The notes under the pieces were generated by a model that was not told where the DNA came from, searched no databases, and saw only the letters and a program-made list of their open reading frames with translations. Made by a program: the position numbers and the translations under genes. Shown here one piece after another: positions 63,971 to 64,000 of a stretch of DNA of 64,000 nucleotides; within the stretch, counting starts at the first letter, position 1, and each line of letters starts with the position of its first letter. The stretch is from Hoplostethus atlanticus (lineage: Eukaryota > Chordata > Actinopteri > Trachichthyiformes > Trachichthyidae). The DNA lies in the NCBI GenBank assembly GCA_034670405.1, contig JAXDDX010000213.1:452501-516500 (forward strand). The letters are read 5' to 3'.

Positions 63971-64000
63971 CTCCCAGGATCACTCCCAGGATCACTCCCA
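63971..64000. repeat. 12-bp tandem repeat cut by window edge
   Basis: ctcccaggatca is repeated 2.5 times and runs into the window end, so the full copy number is unknown. Confidence 0.8.

Overview
This window is vertebrate nuclear DNA, almost certainly from a ray-finned fish and probably a percomorph teleost. The reasons are short vertebrate exons separated by kilobases of non-coding DNA, very frequent (CA)n/(TG)n microsatellites, tRNA-derived SINEs with tails typical of fish, and no bacterial gene organisation. The species cannot be named from the sequence.

One gene is clearly present: enah (Mena, the Ena/VASP actin-regulatory protein), on the minus strand. Three coding exons join in phase. 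Exon 2 (22461-22296) and exon 3 (18219-18042) together encode essentially the whole EVH1 domain, with the ligand-binding aromatic triad Tyr16/Trp23/Phe77 intact. Exon 4 (275-203) encodes the start of the linker after EVH1. The rest of the protein (LERER-type repeat, proline-rich core, EVH2) lies to the left of base 1. A 14-nt start exon is proposed at 47114-47101. It joins exon 2 in the right phase but starts the protein MTRD-SEQS instead of the mammalian M-SEQS. A second candidate at 46621-46617 would give exactly MSEQS. Neither is proven, and the true first exon could lie beyond base 64000.

Layout, left to right: start of intron 4 (1-202); exon 4; a 17.8-kb intron 3 (276-18041); exon 3; a 4.1-kb intron 2 (18220-22295); exon 2; a putative 24.6-kb intron 1 (22462-47100); a CpG-richer candidate 5' region (about 46.4-47.4 kb); then about 16.6 kb of upstream sequence (47.4-64 kb) with no gene I recognise. 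All non-exonic DNA is dominated by CA, GA, polyG and (CTC)n tracts, several SINE-like elements on both strands, and one unassigned interspersed repeat of about 500-570 bp present three times (18.3, 26.6 and 57.4 kb), always in the same orientation.

I found no bacterial-type system, no CRISPR and no intact transposase or reverse transcriptase. The points most worth following up are the first-exon alternatives, exon 2's use of a (CT)n microsatellite as its polypyrimidine tract, the G-run array beside exon 2's atypical donor, the three-copy repeat family (one copy 82 bp from an enah splice acceptor), and two perfect 18-bp-arm hairpins.
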